The notes beneath the pieces are model-generated. The model worked only from the letters and a program-made list of their open reading frames with translations, was not told the DNA's origin and searched no databases. Shown piece by piece: positions 1 to 8,315 of a stretch of DNA of 33,782 bases. The stretch spans positions 1-33,782 of the forward strand of contig NZ_PPEL01000023.1 in the NCBI RefSeq assembly GCF_002899695.1, in the 5' to 3' direction. The translations under genes were made by a program, and so were the position numbers. The first letter of the stretch is position 1. Each line of letters starts with the position of its first letter. The stretch is from Rubneribacter badeniensis (GTDB lineage Bacteria > Actinomycetota > Coriobacteriia > Coriobacteriales > Eggerthellaceae).

Positions 1-66
1 AAGTACGTGGCCGAGAGCGAGTGGGGCTCGAGGCGCTATCTGGACGTGACTCTGCTGGAGGGGTAG
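1..66 (+). CDS. C-terminal end of an unidentified protein (partial)
   Basis: Frame 1 is open from the first base and stops at TAG 64-66. It gives 21 residues that end in DVTLLEG. The codons are GC-rich like the host chromosome, whereas the sequence right after the stop turns AT-rich. Too little is present to name a family. It is the last host-like coding sequence before the AT-rich defence genes. Confidence 0.5.
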   Translation, partial: KYVAESEWGSRRYLDVTLLEG

Positions 67-189
67 CCGCACCGGACGGCGGGCTTATGAGGCTGTCGGA
101 AAAGTGCGCAAGATTCTTGACGGTACCGAATACCTTTCCTCGATTGGGTATAAGATTTAAATAACACAATATTGAGTCTTGATGCTGTG

Positions 190-2357
190 CTATTCGTTTC
201 GTAAGTGGCGATTCTTCTCCCAGTTTCGAATGCGTTCATTGACAATCGATTCATTAATTTCGTTGGCATTCATCTCGTATTGCTTATTCTCTACGCCAAT
301 CGCGAATGCCGCAGTCCGTTCGATGGTGCTATGCGGTAAAGACCAAAAATCTTCCTGCAAAACCGCTTCGCGAATCCCTGCCAATGCTTTCTCTTCGGTG
401 ACAAAGACTTTGAACCCTTTGTCAATGGTCCAACCGTTAGAGTGGCTGCCATACCATTTGGATACATAAAGCTGCGCTAAGAGCACTTTGCCTAATGGAT
501 GATTGAGCGCTTGCCTCAAACAATGGTCATAAGATTCTGGGTTAATTCTCTCCCAAATATGCAAAAGACCTTGCGCGTCCTCTTTACCGAGGATGGATAG
601 CTCGTTCATGCTTTCTTGGGTTTTCTGGATGAGCTTTTGCTCAACAAATTCAAGAGTTTCTAGATCGATTAACTGCGCATTCAGAGTATTTTTCTCAAAA
701 CCGTTTCTTCCGCATGCGCATTCTTGCCGAATAATAAACGACCTGAAAGCGATAAAGTCTTCAAGGTCGAAGTTGTCAACTGCTTCGCGTATGAGAAGCG
801 ATGCTTCGTCGATTCCTGCCGTAGCCAGCAATTTATTTAGAAGGTCAATGGATCGTTGATTGTCAGAGAACAAAGCAATGTGCTCTGGGTCATAGGTTTT
901 CTTGATATGGTGAACAAATGAACGGAATACAATTGGCGCTCTGGCGCTAATGATTTCGTCCGCGATCCCCAGAAACCCCTCAAGGAGCTGCCCGTAATTT
1001 TTGTTTCCGAAAGACGCTTCAACTATTCGAGAAACCTCGCTTTCGTCGTATTTCGTTGCCATATTGTGAATTAGGGCTTGCGGAAAGTCGTATGAATCAA
1101 TCGCGCTTGCGAAATAAGCGTCGAATATTTCGTCGTGTGCAAGCATTTTATGCATGCGGAGAAATTCGGTTGAGACAATGGGATGAAATGGGCTCACAGC
1201 TAGACCAAATGAGGGGAACAATACAGAAAGCGCTCTTACGATATTATCAGGGTCGCTGTTTTTGTTTCGAAGGACTTTTTCAATTTCGGTTTTGTAGCTT
1301 TCTCTGTTGCTTTTCGAATCAGAGATGTAACCACCAGGAGTTCCTCCGCACAGTGAATTTTTGTTGGCAAGAATCCACTGAATGAGCTCGGGTTCAAATG
1401 TTGATATTGCTGATATAGCAGCTATGTCTATTGGGGAAACCTTTGCTCCAGAACCTGCGAGCTCAAAATCCAAAACGTTAGAAAATCGGCGCAGGTCTCT
1501 AATCGTCTCGATATAAGGGAAAAGGCAATAACGTAGTAATGACGCTCTGCTAGCTATGTCGGACATTTCCTGTTCAGTTGTGGTGTAGTTGGAAAGATCG
1601 GCGAGTTTCTTGCTCAATAGGTCGGCTATCTTTTCTTGATTGATCTTGGGTATTTTAATCGGAACCTGAACGACCTTCTCGAGGTATTCGGATCCGTTGC
1701 AGCTCTGGATTAAAGACAATGCATCTTCGACTATCTTTCTTTCATACGACAGGAGGTAGTTCACGTTTGGAAAATCAGCAATCGTGGTAACTAGTTGGAA
1801 TATTGACCTTATCTGAACATCGGGAAGTCTATCGATGTCATCGACAATGATAAGAATTTTCGTATCGAATCTCTTTAACAGATTAGAGATGAGTCTCTTC
1901 CTCTTTTCGATACTTCCAAATTGCCTATTAGCATTTTGTCGATTTTAGAAGAAAGCCATCGGAAAAACACCCTCTTGCTACCTTTGAATGATTCAGAATA
2001 GGTCTCAATTGCTTTGCTGAGTTCTTTCCTTTTGGTTCCGTCGTAAGCTACTTTTTCTATCTTTGTATTAACATTTTCTTTTAGGACTTGGAAAAATTCT
2101 GTGATTAGATTTGAACTCTCGATTCTATTCCACGGATTGAATCGAATAACCAAAATGCCTGAGTTGCTTTGTTCGAGTTCTTCTTCGACCATATTAATCA
2201 CCGAGGTTTTTCCTGAACCCCAAGCTCCGTAAAGTCCTACCACCGTAGAATCGCCAGTCGCCAGATTTGCAATGGCAGTGGCCATCCTCTTAGAGAAAGC
2301 ATATCTCCCCAAAAGATCTTCGCTAGACTTGCTAATCGGACGATCTGAACTGAACAT
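190..2357 (-). pseudogene. KAP family P-loop NTPase, split by a single frameshift
   Basis: Two minus-strand reading frames make one KAP NTPase, a family of often membrane-linked ATPases, some of which exclude phages. The first part (start 2357) has strong Shine-Dalgarno AAGGAGAT and Walker A GAWGSGKTS near residues 44-52; it stops at about 1875. The other frame, readable from about 1918, carries Walker B IIVDDIDRL at about 1830-1857, then the family-like stretches YLEKVVQVP and FEPELIQWIL, and runs to the TAG at 190-192. No other lesion is visible. Adding one A to the A4 run at 1904-1907 (minus-strand sense) restores one frame, so a one-base contraction or a sequencing error is likely. The usual transmembrane insert between Walker A and B is not evident. 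It lies 52 bp downstream of the DUF262 gene on the same strand. Confidence 0.85.
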
Positions 2358-2409
2358 TAGTTATCTCCTTATGATGGCTTGGTATATGGCTGAGACAGCG
2401 ACAGCTGTT

Positions 2410-4221
2410 CTAGAGGTTCTTGAAGTACTGTTCGATCTTCTTTGCCATGAGCTGCCGCCTTTGCGCGAGGAAATCCTCGTAATCTGCAGCTTCCATCTCG
2501 AAGATCCCCTCGGGGATGCAGTTTGCCTCCAGATTGGAGCGAAGTGTCCTGAGGTCGGCGATGTCGCCGAAGTAGCCATCTTCTGATGTGATGGCGTCCC
2601 TCGCGATACCGAAGTACTCCTTGGGGCTCTTCTTTCCAATGGCGATATTGATGCGCTTCTCGAGGAAGGTGTAATTAGCTACCTGGTTGTAGAGGCGTTG
2701 GGGCGCATTAATTTCATCACGTAGGTATCCCTTTGGGAAGATATGATGGATGTCGCCCACATTTCCGATAATATCTGCGACTTTGAAGCCGTTGGTGAAC
2801 AACGTGTTATCGGCGGCTCGAGCCTGGGAGGCCACATAGACCATCCATGCGCCGGTCCTGACAGAGGTCGTCACCAGGTTCTGCGGCAGCTCCACCTCCC
2901 AGAACGTGTCGGAGAGGCGTGAAGCGGTTACTTCCTTGTAGAAGGGAATGAACCCCTGCTCGGCGATGCGCCTGATGTCTCTGTCCATGATGGATTCCGA
3001 CGATCCCGAGTAGCGTCCTGTGAGTACTGACATCACGTACCAGCGCTGCACCCAGCGCTTCACGTCCGTTGCTGGGATTGTGGAATCTTCACGCAGCGTC
3101 AGATAGAGGTTGTATGCGAAATTGACAGCGCCCTTTGACGATATGATTGAAGAGGATACAAACCCTGCGGATCGCAGTGCGGCTGTAAAATCTTGGAAAT
3201 TGCTCTTAGACATGAAACGGACTACGCCGTCATGAAGTTTTTGGAAAGATCTATCAGCAATTTCACTTTTATAGTCTCTTGCTTCGAAGTCGCGACCTGA
3301 GAGCAGAGCGACTAAGTCGGCGAGCTTTCCACGGCTGAACATGTGCATGAATGCAACGCGTAGTACATCGTTGTAGTCGGGGTCATAGATGTCATCTCTG
3401 TCGTTTCTGAGCCACTCTACTTTGTCGGCATATTCTGACGCCATAAATTCACGGTCATGCGCTCTGACAGTCTCCCAGAATTCGGGCTTGACAGCCAGGT
3501 GGCAGTAGTAGTCGATTGCCTTGCGTAGCATGTTGCCGCCGTGTTCCTCATCTGCTGCGATCTTCGACATGGCAAAGTCTGCTTGGGAGAGAACCGCACC
3601 CTTGGAGTTAATGCGGATAAAGATTTCTGTGACTTCGTCAATAGTGCAGTCGGCGTCGACAGCAATGCAGCCTAGTTGGCGCGCGGCTATTGCCTTTAGA
3701 TCGTCAATTCGCGAACTGACAGCGTCGGGGTTGCAGCCCTCATTTGCTGCTATGTAATCGGTTATGAATTTAAAGGAGCTGAAATCTGGAGCGAAGAGAA
3801 CTGAAATGTCTGATATCCAGGCTGGGTCTTTGTCGATAAATGGTGTAAGTACTGCGAAGGGTGTGTCATCACCGTCATAGAGGGGGTTGAAGGCGATCTT
3901 GATTCGTTTAGATTCATAGTCGTCATTCAGAACGGGAAGTCCTGCAAGAGCTGCCATCATTGCAGTGACGCGTTGCTGTCCGTCGATAAGGACTGTCTTG
4001 CCTTCGGCGGTTCCGCCGCCCTTGATTTTCACGTCGGGGTTTTTCCAGGTGATGAGGTATCCCGTAGGGTATCCGTGGTAGAGGGAGTCCATGAGGTCGC
4101 GCACTTTGGTGCTATCCCAGACGAACGGCCTCTGGATCTCAGGGATGGCAATATCCCCGTGGTCTATGAGCCCTAGGATGCTTTGTACTGAGTATGTTGT
4201 GATGCTGAATCGATCTTTCAT
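2410..4221 (-). CDS. GmrSD-like DUF262 protein with C-terminal HNH motif
   Basis: This 603-residue protein has an N-terminal DUF262 (ParB/Srx-like) domain, with IPEIQRPFVW at residues 26-35 and LIDGQQRVTAM at 78-88. Those are the nucleotide-binding and hydrolysing motifs of GmrS. Near the C-terminus HHIFPKGYL (about 492-500), followed by an Asn in NYTFLEKRIN, resembles the DUF1524/HNH nuclease half of GmrD. Fused GmrS-GmrD proteins are type IV restriction enzymes that cut modified phage DNA; related DUF262 proteins occur in other defence systems. The gene has the Shine-Dalgarno AGGA just before ATG 4221 and is followed closely by the KAP NTPase gene. The DNA is AT-richer than the host genes, which points to horizontal transfer. 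Target specificity cannot be read from the sequence. Confidence 0.85.
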   Translation of the reverse strand: MKDRFSITTYSVQSILGLIDHGDIAIPEIQRPFVWDSTKVRDLMDSLYHGYPTGYLITWKNPDVKIKGGGTAEGKTVLIDGQQRVTAMMAALAGLPVLNDDYESKRIKIAFNPLYDGDDTPFAVLTPFIDKDPAWISDISVLFAPDFSSFKFITDYIAANEGCNPDAVSSRIDDLKAIAARQLGCIAVDADCTIDEVTEIFIRINSKGAVLSQADFAMSKIAADEEHGGNMLRKAIDYYCHLAVKPEFWETVRAHDREFMASEYADKVEWLRNDRDDIYDPDYNDVLRVAFMHMFSRGKLADLVALLSGRDFEARDYKSEIADRSFQKLHDGVVRFMSKSNFQDFTAALRSAGFVSSSIISSKGAVNFAYNLYLTLREDSTIPATDVKRWVQRWYVMSVLTGRYSGSSESIMDRDIRRIAEQGFIPFYKEVTASRLSDTFWEVELPQNLVTTSVRTGAWMVYVASQARAADNTLFTNGFKVADIIGNVGDIHHIFPKGYLRDEINAPQRLYNQVANYTFLEKRINIAIGKKSPKEYFGIARDAITSEDGYFGDIADLRTLRSNLEANCIPEGIFEMEAADYEDFLAQRRQLMAKKIEQYFKNL

Positions 4222-4497
4222 TTGCGGTTCCTATTCGTCGGTCAGAATTGCATCTCAAATAATAATCTAAACGCAAGGAAAGAAGTTGCTACACATATGA
4301 AGAGCTGGGTAGATTGACAAACCTTTTAATGTTCCTGAGACCCCTTGGCTTTTTTCTCGCGTATTCTGCTGTTCCATTTACCGACTTGTCAATACCGATT
4401 AACTCATTCGCCCATTTTTCGCCCCTTTGGCTTCACAACTAGGCAAAATAAAAAGGCCAGAAACTTTCAAATAAGCTTCTGACCTTGTGCTTTAAGA
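4222..4497. other. AT-rich intergenic stretch upstream of the DUF262 gene
   Basis: I see no gene here. The promoter for the minus-strand DUF262/KAP pair must lie in the right-hand 280 bp, but no convincing -35/-10 pair stands out. ATTGACAA occurs at 4313-4320 and its reverse complement at 4386-4393, in loose resemblance to the TTAGACAAC arm repeats of the neighbouring element. CTTCACAACT at 4431-4440 lies exactly as far from the tRNA fragment as the same ten bases at 15025-15034 lie from the intact tRNA gene. Confidence 0.4.
4442..4486 (-). terminator. Intrinsic terminator behind the tRNA-Pro fragment
   Basis: Read on the minus strand, 4486-4474 pairs with 4465-4453 in a 13-bp stem that includes two G-U pairs, with an 8-nt loop. 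A T-rich run follows. The size and distance match the terminator after the intact tRNA-Pro gene (15050-15082), so this is the terminator of a former tRNA-Pro 3' end. Confidence 0.65.
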
Positions 4498-4542
4498 TGG
4501 TCGGGACGACAGGATTTGAACCTGCGACCCCTTGACCCCCAG
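4498..4542 (-). pseudogene. 3' fragment of tRNA-Pro; left attachment site of the element
   Basis: This reproduces the 3' part of the tRNA-Pro gene at 15092-15168, from the CCA end through the T arm to the anticodon loop. Bases 4508-4542 are identical to 15102-15136 (35 bp), and 4498-4505 also match. The two bases between (AC here, TT at the intact gene) change the acceptor strand, so this half would leave one mismatch and one G-U pair against the 5' half now at 15168. It is the left att site of the integrated element. Confidence 0.9.
4508..4542 (+). repeat. attL core, 35-bp direct repeat
   Basis: It is identical to 15102-15136. It covers the T arm, variable loop and anticodon loop of tRNA-Pro, which are usual crossover regions for tyrosine integrases. 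Confidence 0.9.
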
Positions 4543-4556
4543 GCGAAAGAATCACC

Positions 4557-4694
4557 GTAACGAGATATAACGCAAGAGATTCAGGATAACTAAAATACCT
4601 GTTCAAATATATGATTTATGGAAATAGATGATACCGCATTATCCCATGTCTCAAAACCATTAGACAAAAATTAGACAACGGTTTTTCTCGTTAC
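4557..4694. other. Integrase upstream region with inverted 9-mers
   Basis: GTAACGAGA at 4557-4565 recurs in inverted form at 4686-4694, on both sides of the arm repeat. This AT-rich stretch between the core site and the integrase gene is where arm sites and recombination-factor sites are expected. A possible integrase promoter is TTACAC (4691-4696) and TATAGT (4715-4720) with an 18-bp spacer. Confidence 0.35.
4658..4679 (+). repeat. Left arm-type repeat, two TTAGACAA units
   Basis: The 22 bp contain two copies of ATTAGACAA in tandem. They match 14999-15020 with a single difference. A copy at each end of the element, inside the core repeats, is the pattern of binding sites for the N-terminal arm-binding domain of a tyrosine integrase. 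Confidence 0.7.
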
Positions 4695-4734
4695 ACTGGT
4701 ACTGCTATCTGGCAATATAGTGGACGGGCGGCGC

Positions 4735-5976
4735 ATGGAGATCGTCGGAAACGGAACTATCTACGAGGTTAAGCCGGGGAAAGTCTACCGTCTCCGGCAT
4801 TGCATCGGCAAAGATCCTGTAACAGGTAAATATCTCAAATCGCCTTGCAAAACCGTGTACTGCACCAAACGGCAAGCGCGCGACGAATTGGCCAAGTACA
4901 AGCAGGAGCTTATCGAGCAAGACGAGCTTTCGCGCCACCCTGAGAAAGCGCCTGTTCCCACGGTTCGGGAATACGCGGAGAGGCACTTACGCCTACGCGC
5001 GACGAACAAAAAGCTCTCCGAAAACACCCTCGCGCATGACCGGAGCGATTTTGCCCATGTAGTTAAGCTGTTCGGCGATTTCCCCCTGGACGAGTTGACA
5101 GCCGATATCATCAATGCCCGGTGTTCAGCTTATCGCTTAGCAGAAGGCAAGTCCTTGAACGTGCTCAACAGGATAACGAAGTCGCTGAAAACGCTGTATC
5201 GCAGGGCCGTCATGGATGGGTTGATCGAATACCGCCTGAATCCCTGCCTTGGCATAGACATCGACAAACCGGAACCATCTGACCGGCGAAGCCTCACGGA
5301 AAACGAATTCAAGAGACTCGCCGCTGTCGTAGACTCGAAGACTATGGAGGCCCGTGTTGTGGCCGTGAAGATCGGAATGGCGACGGGCATGCGCAAAGGC
5401 GAGGTTCTGGGCCTGACGTGGAAATCGGTCGATCTCGACTCATGCAAAATCTCGATAACCCAGCAGTACACGCAGGACAGATCGCTGAAAGGCCCTAAAA
5501 GCAGGGCAGGGAAAAGGATCCTCAGCATCGACGAAGGCTCAGCGCGGTATCTGGCTCGCTGGAAGAAAATCCAAATGGTGGATTTGGAAATGCATGGAGT
5601 GAGGCAGAGCGCCGACACGCCCGTGGTGAGCACCAGCCTCGGCGGATACTGCGATCCTCGAGATTTCTCCAAGTGGTTCAGGGACTTCTGCGTCGAGAAC
5701 GGGTTCGGCACCTACAAGATCATCGAGGAGTACCGGGACGGTCAGGGCAAGTACGGCGGCTGGAGGCGAACGCGCAAGAAGGGCTACGAGGGGCTGTGCT
5801 TCCACGAGTTGAGGCACACGCAGGCGACGCTGCTCATAGGGAGCCGTTGCGACATCAAGACGGTGCAGCACCGGCTCGGCCACGCCGACGTGCAGACGAC
5901 GTTGAACATCTATTCGCATGTCATCGATGCCAATGACGAGGCGGCGGCAGAAACCATCGCCGCCTTGCAAGCTTGA
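4735..5976 (+). CDS. int: Tyrosine recombinase (integrase) of the element
   Basis: A site-specific tyrosine recombinase that inserts and excises the element at tRNA-Pro. Numbered from the upstream GTG at 4720, it has the catalytic residues Arg225 (TGMRKGE), His362 and Arg365 (HELRHTQ), His388 (RLGHAD) and nucleophile Tyr398 (NIYSHV). In front are an N-terminal arm-binding region (IYEVKPGKVYRLRHCIG) and a SAM-like core-binding domain around residues 80-180. I prefer ATG 4735 because a plausible -10 box (TATAGT) overlaps GTG 4720, and the GTG has no Shine-Dalgarno sequence; GTG 4720 remains possible. The gene lies directly next to the left att site and reads inward. It is less GC-rich than the mob genes. 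Confidence 0.93.
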   Translation: MEIVGNGTIYEVKPGKVYRLRHCIGKDPVTGKYLKSPCKTVYCTKRQARDELAKYKQELIEQDELSRHPEKAPVPTVREYAERHLRLRATNKKLSENTLAHDRSDFAHVVKLFGDFPLDELTADIINARCSAYRLAEGKSLNVLNRITKSLKTLYRRAVMDGLIEYRLNPCLGIDIDKPEPSDRRSLTENEFKRLAAVVDSKTMEARVVAVKIGMATGMRKGEVLGLTWKSVDLDSCKISITQQYTQDRSLKGPKSRAGKRILSIDEGSARYLARWKKIQMVDLEMHGVRQSADTPVVSTSLGGYCDPRDFSKWFRDFCVENGFGTYKIIEEYRDGQGKYGGWRRTRKKGYEGLCFHELRHTQATLLIGSRCDIKTVQHRLGHADVQTTLNIYSHVIDANDEAAAETIAALQA

Positions 5977-6065
5977 ACGCATGTAGGACTACTCCACCCC
6001 GATGCCAAATGCGTCTCTTCCGTGAATGAGTGCCCCCATGTCTCATTGCTCGTGAAAATGAACGG

Positions 6066-6134
6066 AGTGCGGGGTACGCTCGGAGCGCGGCGGATGCGCG
6101 AGCGCCTCCCCGCGCTCCGAGCGTACCCCGCACT
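6066..6134. repeat. 25-bp perfect inverted repeat with 19-nt loop
   Basis: Bases 6066-6090 are the exact reverse complement of 6110-6134. The arms are GC-rich and contain GGGGTACGCTCGG. It lies between the convergent integrase and zinc-finger genes, so a two-way transcription stop is possible, but neither side has a T-run. A 25-bp perfect stem is longer than most terminators. A protein-binding site or single-strand initiation structure is an alternative. Confidence 0.7.
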
Positions 6135-6225
6135 GGGGCTTCATGCCAAAGTCTCCTTAGCCCCAGAGGTCGCGTAGCGAAGATTCGGGGGGCAGCTCTT
6201 GTCTGCGTCGTAGCGTGACGCAATG

Positions 6226-7719
6226 CTAGATGTCTCGCACTGCTTCAATGAGCCGCTTCAACGCTCTCGCCTCATCGCTTTTTCCAAGCAATGGACGCTT
6301 TGGCTCGAACTCAAGATCGAAACCCGAATTCCTGTACATCTTTTTGTCAGAGACGGCTAGATACTCGCCCTTTACGTTCAGCTCGGCCACGGCGTTCTTC
6401 ACCCACTCTTTAAGCTCGCTCTCCGATCTTCCATGCAAGAAAACGGCATGGGAGTCCACTCTTTCGTCGAGATCCCGCATAGCGGCGGCGTGCGCGCGCC
6501 GCTTGTGCCTCTGCTGGCACTCCTGCGAGCAGAACGCGCTTTGCCTTCTGCGGCTAGATGCGGCAGTGCCGTCATTTCGACGATATTGCTTGAATGCGCG
6601 TTCGCAACCCTGGTGAAGGCATTTTCTCCATTGCGCATCAGATTCAAGGATGGCTAGGAGCTGCAACGCAACAGCCGATCCGAGGCAGCCTTCGGGGTAT
6701 GCGCCAGCTTCGCACATGCCGAACAAAGTTTCGGCATGCCTTTTTGAGACGTGCTCTTTGGCACCGCCGTGCTCGGGACCCAACTTGTAGCTCCATTCGC
6801 CGAGAAACGTCCTCATGCCCCCATGAACCACACCGCCCGTTTCGAAAGCCATCGCGCTCAGGTACAGAAAAACATTTCCGACGCTTTTCGCAGACCTTAA
6901 GGCAAGGAGGATGTCTCCGACGATCTCCTTTCTCTCGCGGCTGGGCAATTCCAATATCTCATGCGCTGTCATATCGCACCATTCTCCCCAACGGTGGCCA
7001 CCAACGATGGCATTCGGCCTGACACCCATGCGAAGCATTGCAACCACCGCCCTTCTAGGATCGCCTTCGGCGACATCGAGAGCCGCGATGAGCGCTACCG
7101 ATTCACGAAGAAGGGCAAGGGACATTACCGCCTCGTTTCGCGATACGGTGAATGCAGCGCTCTTCCCCTCGCATGCAAGGACGATGCGTATAGCATCGCT
7201 TTGCCATGCCGCATCGCGAAGCGCCCCCCTGAACCCGTCGAGCGCGTCAAAGGGAGCTTGAGCCTCCTCCAATATGTCGATCCACGATTTAAGGAACGCA
7301 GCGGATAACTCTTCGTCTTCGGAGGATTTTCTGCTCGGAAGTTTGTCTTTGATTTTCTCCGAGCCAAGAAACTTCCTATAAGATCCGAACCACGGGGAGG
7401 TGATCACGCCATATCGCTGCACGAACCCGAGCAGATCTTCCTCGTCTTCCGGATCGAGCGATACAAGTTCCCTCAGGCAAAACTCGGCAGGAAGGGTTTC
7501 GAGAAGGGAGAACTCGGCCTCGACAGCAGGAGTTAGATAGCGCACGTTTGTAGCCACACTTTGAAGGCGCGAGGTGGGTAAAAGAGAGGGGCTACCGATT
7601 TCAGCGATTGTTGTAATATCCATGTCGCTGTATATCCGCCACGGCGCAGATGCCAAGGAAGCATAACGCACTCCTCCCGACTTGCCATGATGGTAAGGGC
7701 TTTTGGCGCGTGTCTCCAT
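6226..7719 (-). CDS. Uncharacterised protein with CGNR-like zinc finger
   Basis: This 497-residue protein is not one I recognise. Near residues 375-425 it has Cys-x4-Cys (KCLHQGC) and Cys-x3-Cys (FCSQEC), separated by a basic segment and followed by QQRHKRRAHAA. This resembles the CGNR zinc finger (proposed to bind nucleic acid) and its SRRRxxxFCSxxC pattern. The N-terminal 350 residues are mostly predicted helix with no motif I can name. The start at 7719 is supported by AAAGGAG seven bases upstream and a good promoter (7764-7791). It is divergent from the small HTH gene and convergent with the integrase. A regulatory role in the element is a guess. Confidence 0.75.
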   Translation of the reverse strand: METRAKSPYHHGKSGGVRYASLASAPWRIYSDMDITTIAEIGSPSLLPTSRLQSVATNVRYLTPAVEAEFSLLETLPAEFCLRELVSLDPEDEEDLLGFVQRYGVITSPWFGSYRKFLGSEKIKDKLPSRKSSEDEELSAAFLKSWIDILEEAQAPFDALDGFRGALRDAAWQSDAIRIVLACEGKSAAFTVSRNEAVMSLALLRESVALIAALDVAEGDPRRAVVAMLRMGVRPNAIVGGHRWGEWCDMTAHEILELPSRERKEIVGDILLALRSAKSVGNVFLYLSAMAFETGGVVHGGMRTFLGEWSYKLGPEHGGAKEHVSKRHAETLFGMCEAGAYPEGCLGSAVALQLLAILESDAQWRKCLHQGCERAFKQYRRNDGTAASSRRRQSAFCSQECQQRHKRRAHAAAMRDLDERVDSHAVFLHGRSESELKEWVKNAVAELNVKGEYLAVSDKKMYRNSGFDLEFEPKRPLLGKSDEARALKRLIEAVRDI

Positions 7720-7763
7720 AATGCTCTCCTTTTACACCCCGTTATCTTCCGTCCATGTTGATT

Positions 7764-7791
7764 ATTATATCGATGGTTTAAAAACAATCAA
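7764..7791 (-). promoter_or_regulatory. Sigma-70-type promoter of the zinc-finger gene
   Basis: Read on the minus strand, TTGATT (7791-7786) and a perfect TATAAT (7769-7764) are separated by 16 bp. They lie about 45 bp upstream of the ATG at 7719 in an AT-rich gap between divergent genes. Confidence 0.6.
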
Positions 7792-7844
7792 AAAGAATAC
7801 AACTATCGTTCTCGCCGTCAATTCAGCACGACGAAAGGATGGTC

Positions 7845-8045
7845 ATGCCCCACGATTACCTCACTGTGCGCGAACTGCGCGAGATGCTTCACGTTTCGCG
7901 CGCGACCGCCTACCGCACGGCGCGCCAACTCCCACATATACGCATCGGACGCGCCATCCGCGTGTCGCGAAGAGGACTAGAATCCTACCTGCGCGCCCAC
8001 GACTACACCATCCCCACCGACGGCGAAAGGAGCCGACCGTGGTGA
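7845..8045 (+). CDS. Small helix-turn-helix protein, excisionase family
   Basis: This 66-residue protein has the fold pattern of excisionase/HTH_17 proteins: YLTVRELREMLHVSRATAYR, then IRIGRAIRVSRRGLESYL. Such proteins bind and bend DNA at att arms to favour excision, or regulate transfer genes. The start at ATG 7845 is chosen because GAAAGGA lies at a proper distance; for ATG 7839 the same purines would touch the codon. It stands between the zinc-finger gene and the oriT/mob module, so it could control excision or mobilization. It is not adjacent to the integrase gene, which is unusual for an excisionase. Confidence 0.8.
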   Translation: MPHDYLTVRELREMLHVSRATAYRTARQLPHIRIGRAIRVSRRGLESYLRAHDYTIPTDGERSRPW

Positions 8046-8200
8046 TGCTCGCCGCGTTCGCGGCTCGGGGCTGCGCTCGATCCCTCCCAGAGGTCGGCAT
8101 CGCTTCTCCCCTCGCCCCGCTGCGCGGACGGGGGCGCGGCGGGAGGCCGCTCCCTCCCCGCCCCCGTCCGCTCCGCTCTCGCGCCGAGGCCGCTCGCATG

Positions 8201-8280
8201 CAAGATGTGCGCGGCGTCATGACGCCGCGATCTTGCCCCTCGGACTTCCGCGCCGCATCCGCGACGTGGCTTCCGAGGGG
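8201..8280 (+). other. Probable origin of transfer (oriT)
   Basis: Two stem-loops stand in a row just upstream of mobC. The first is centred on the perfect 18-bp palindrome 8211-8228 (GCGGCGTCA and its complement), extended by CAAGAT / ATCTTG at 8201-8206 and 8230-8235. The second pairs CCCCTCGGA (8236-8244) with its complement at 8272-8280. Inverted repeats beside mobC and relaxase genes are typical of oriT; the nick site cannot be placed from sequence alone. No gene is seen at 8046-8315. Confidence 0.5.
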
Positions 8281-8315
8281 AGGGGGCGCGCCCGAAGGCG
8301 GAAGGAGGCCCCTCC

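Noticed and set aside
1915-1930. Programmed -1 frameshift in the KAP gene
   Set aside because: The site lacks an X-XXY-YYZ slippery heptamer and a following stem is not apparent; a one-base loss in the A-run explains it better.
4498-4542. A complete second tRNA-Pro gene
   Set aside because: Only the 3' half from the anticodon loop to CCA is present; no D arm or 5' acceptor strand follows.
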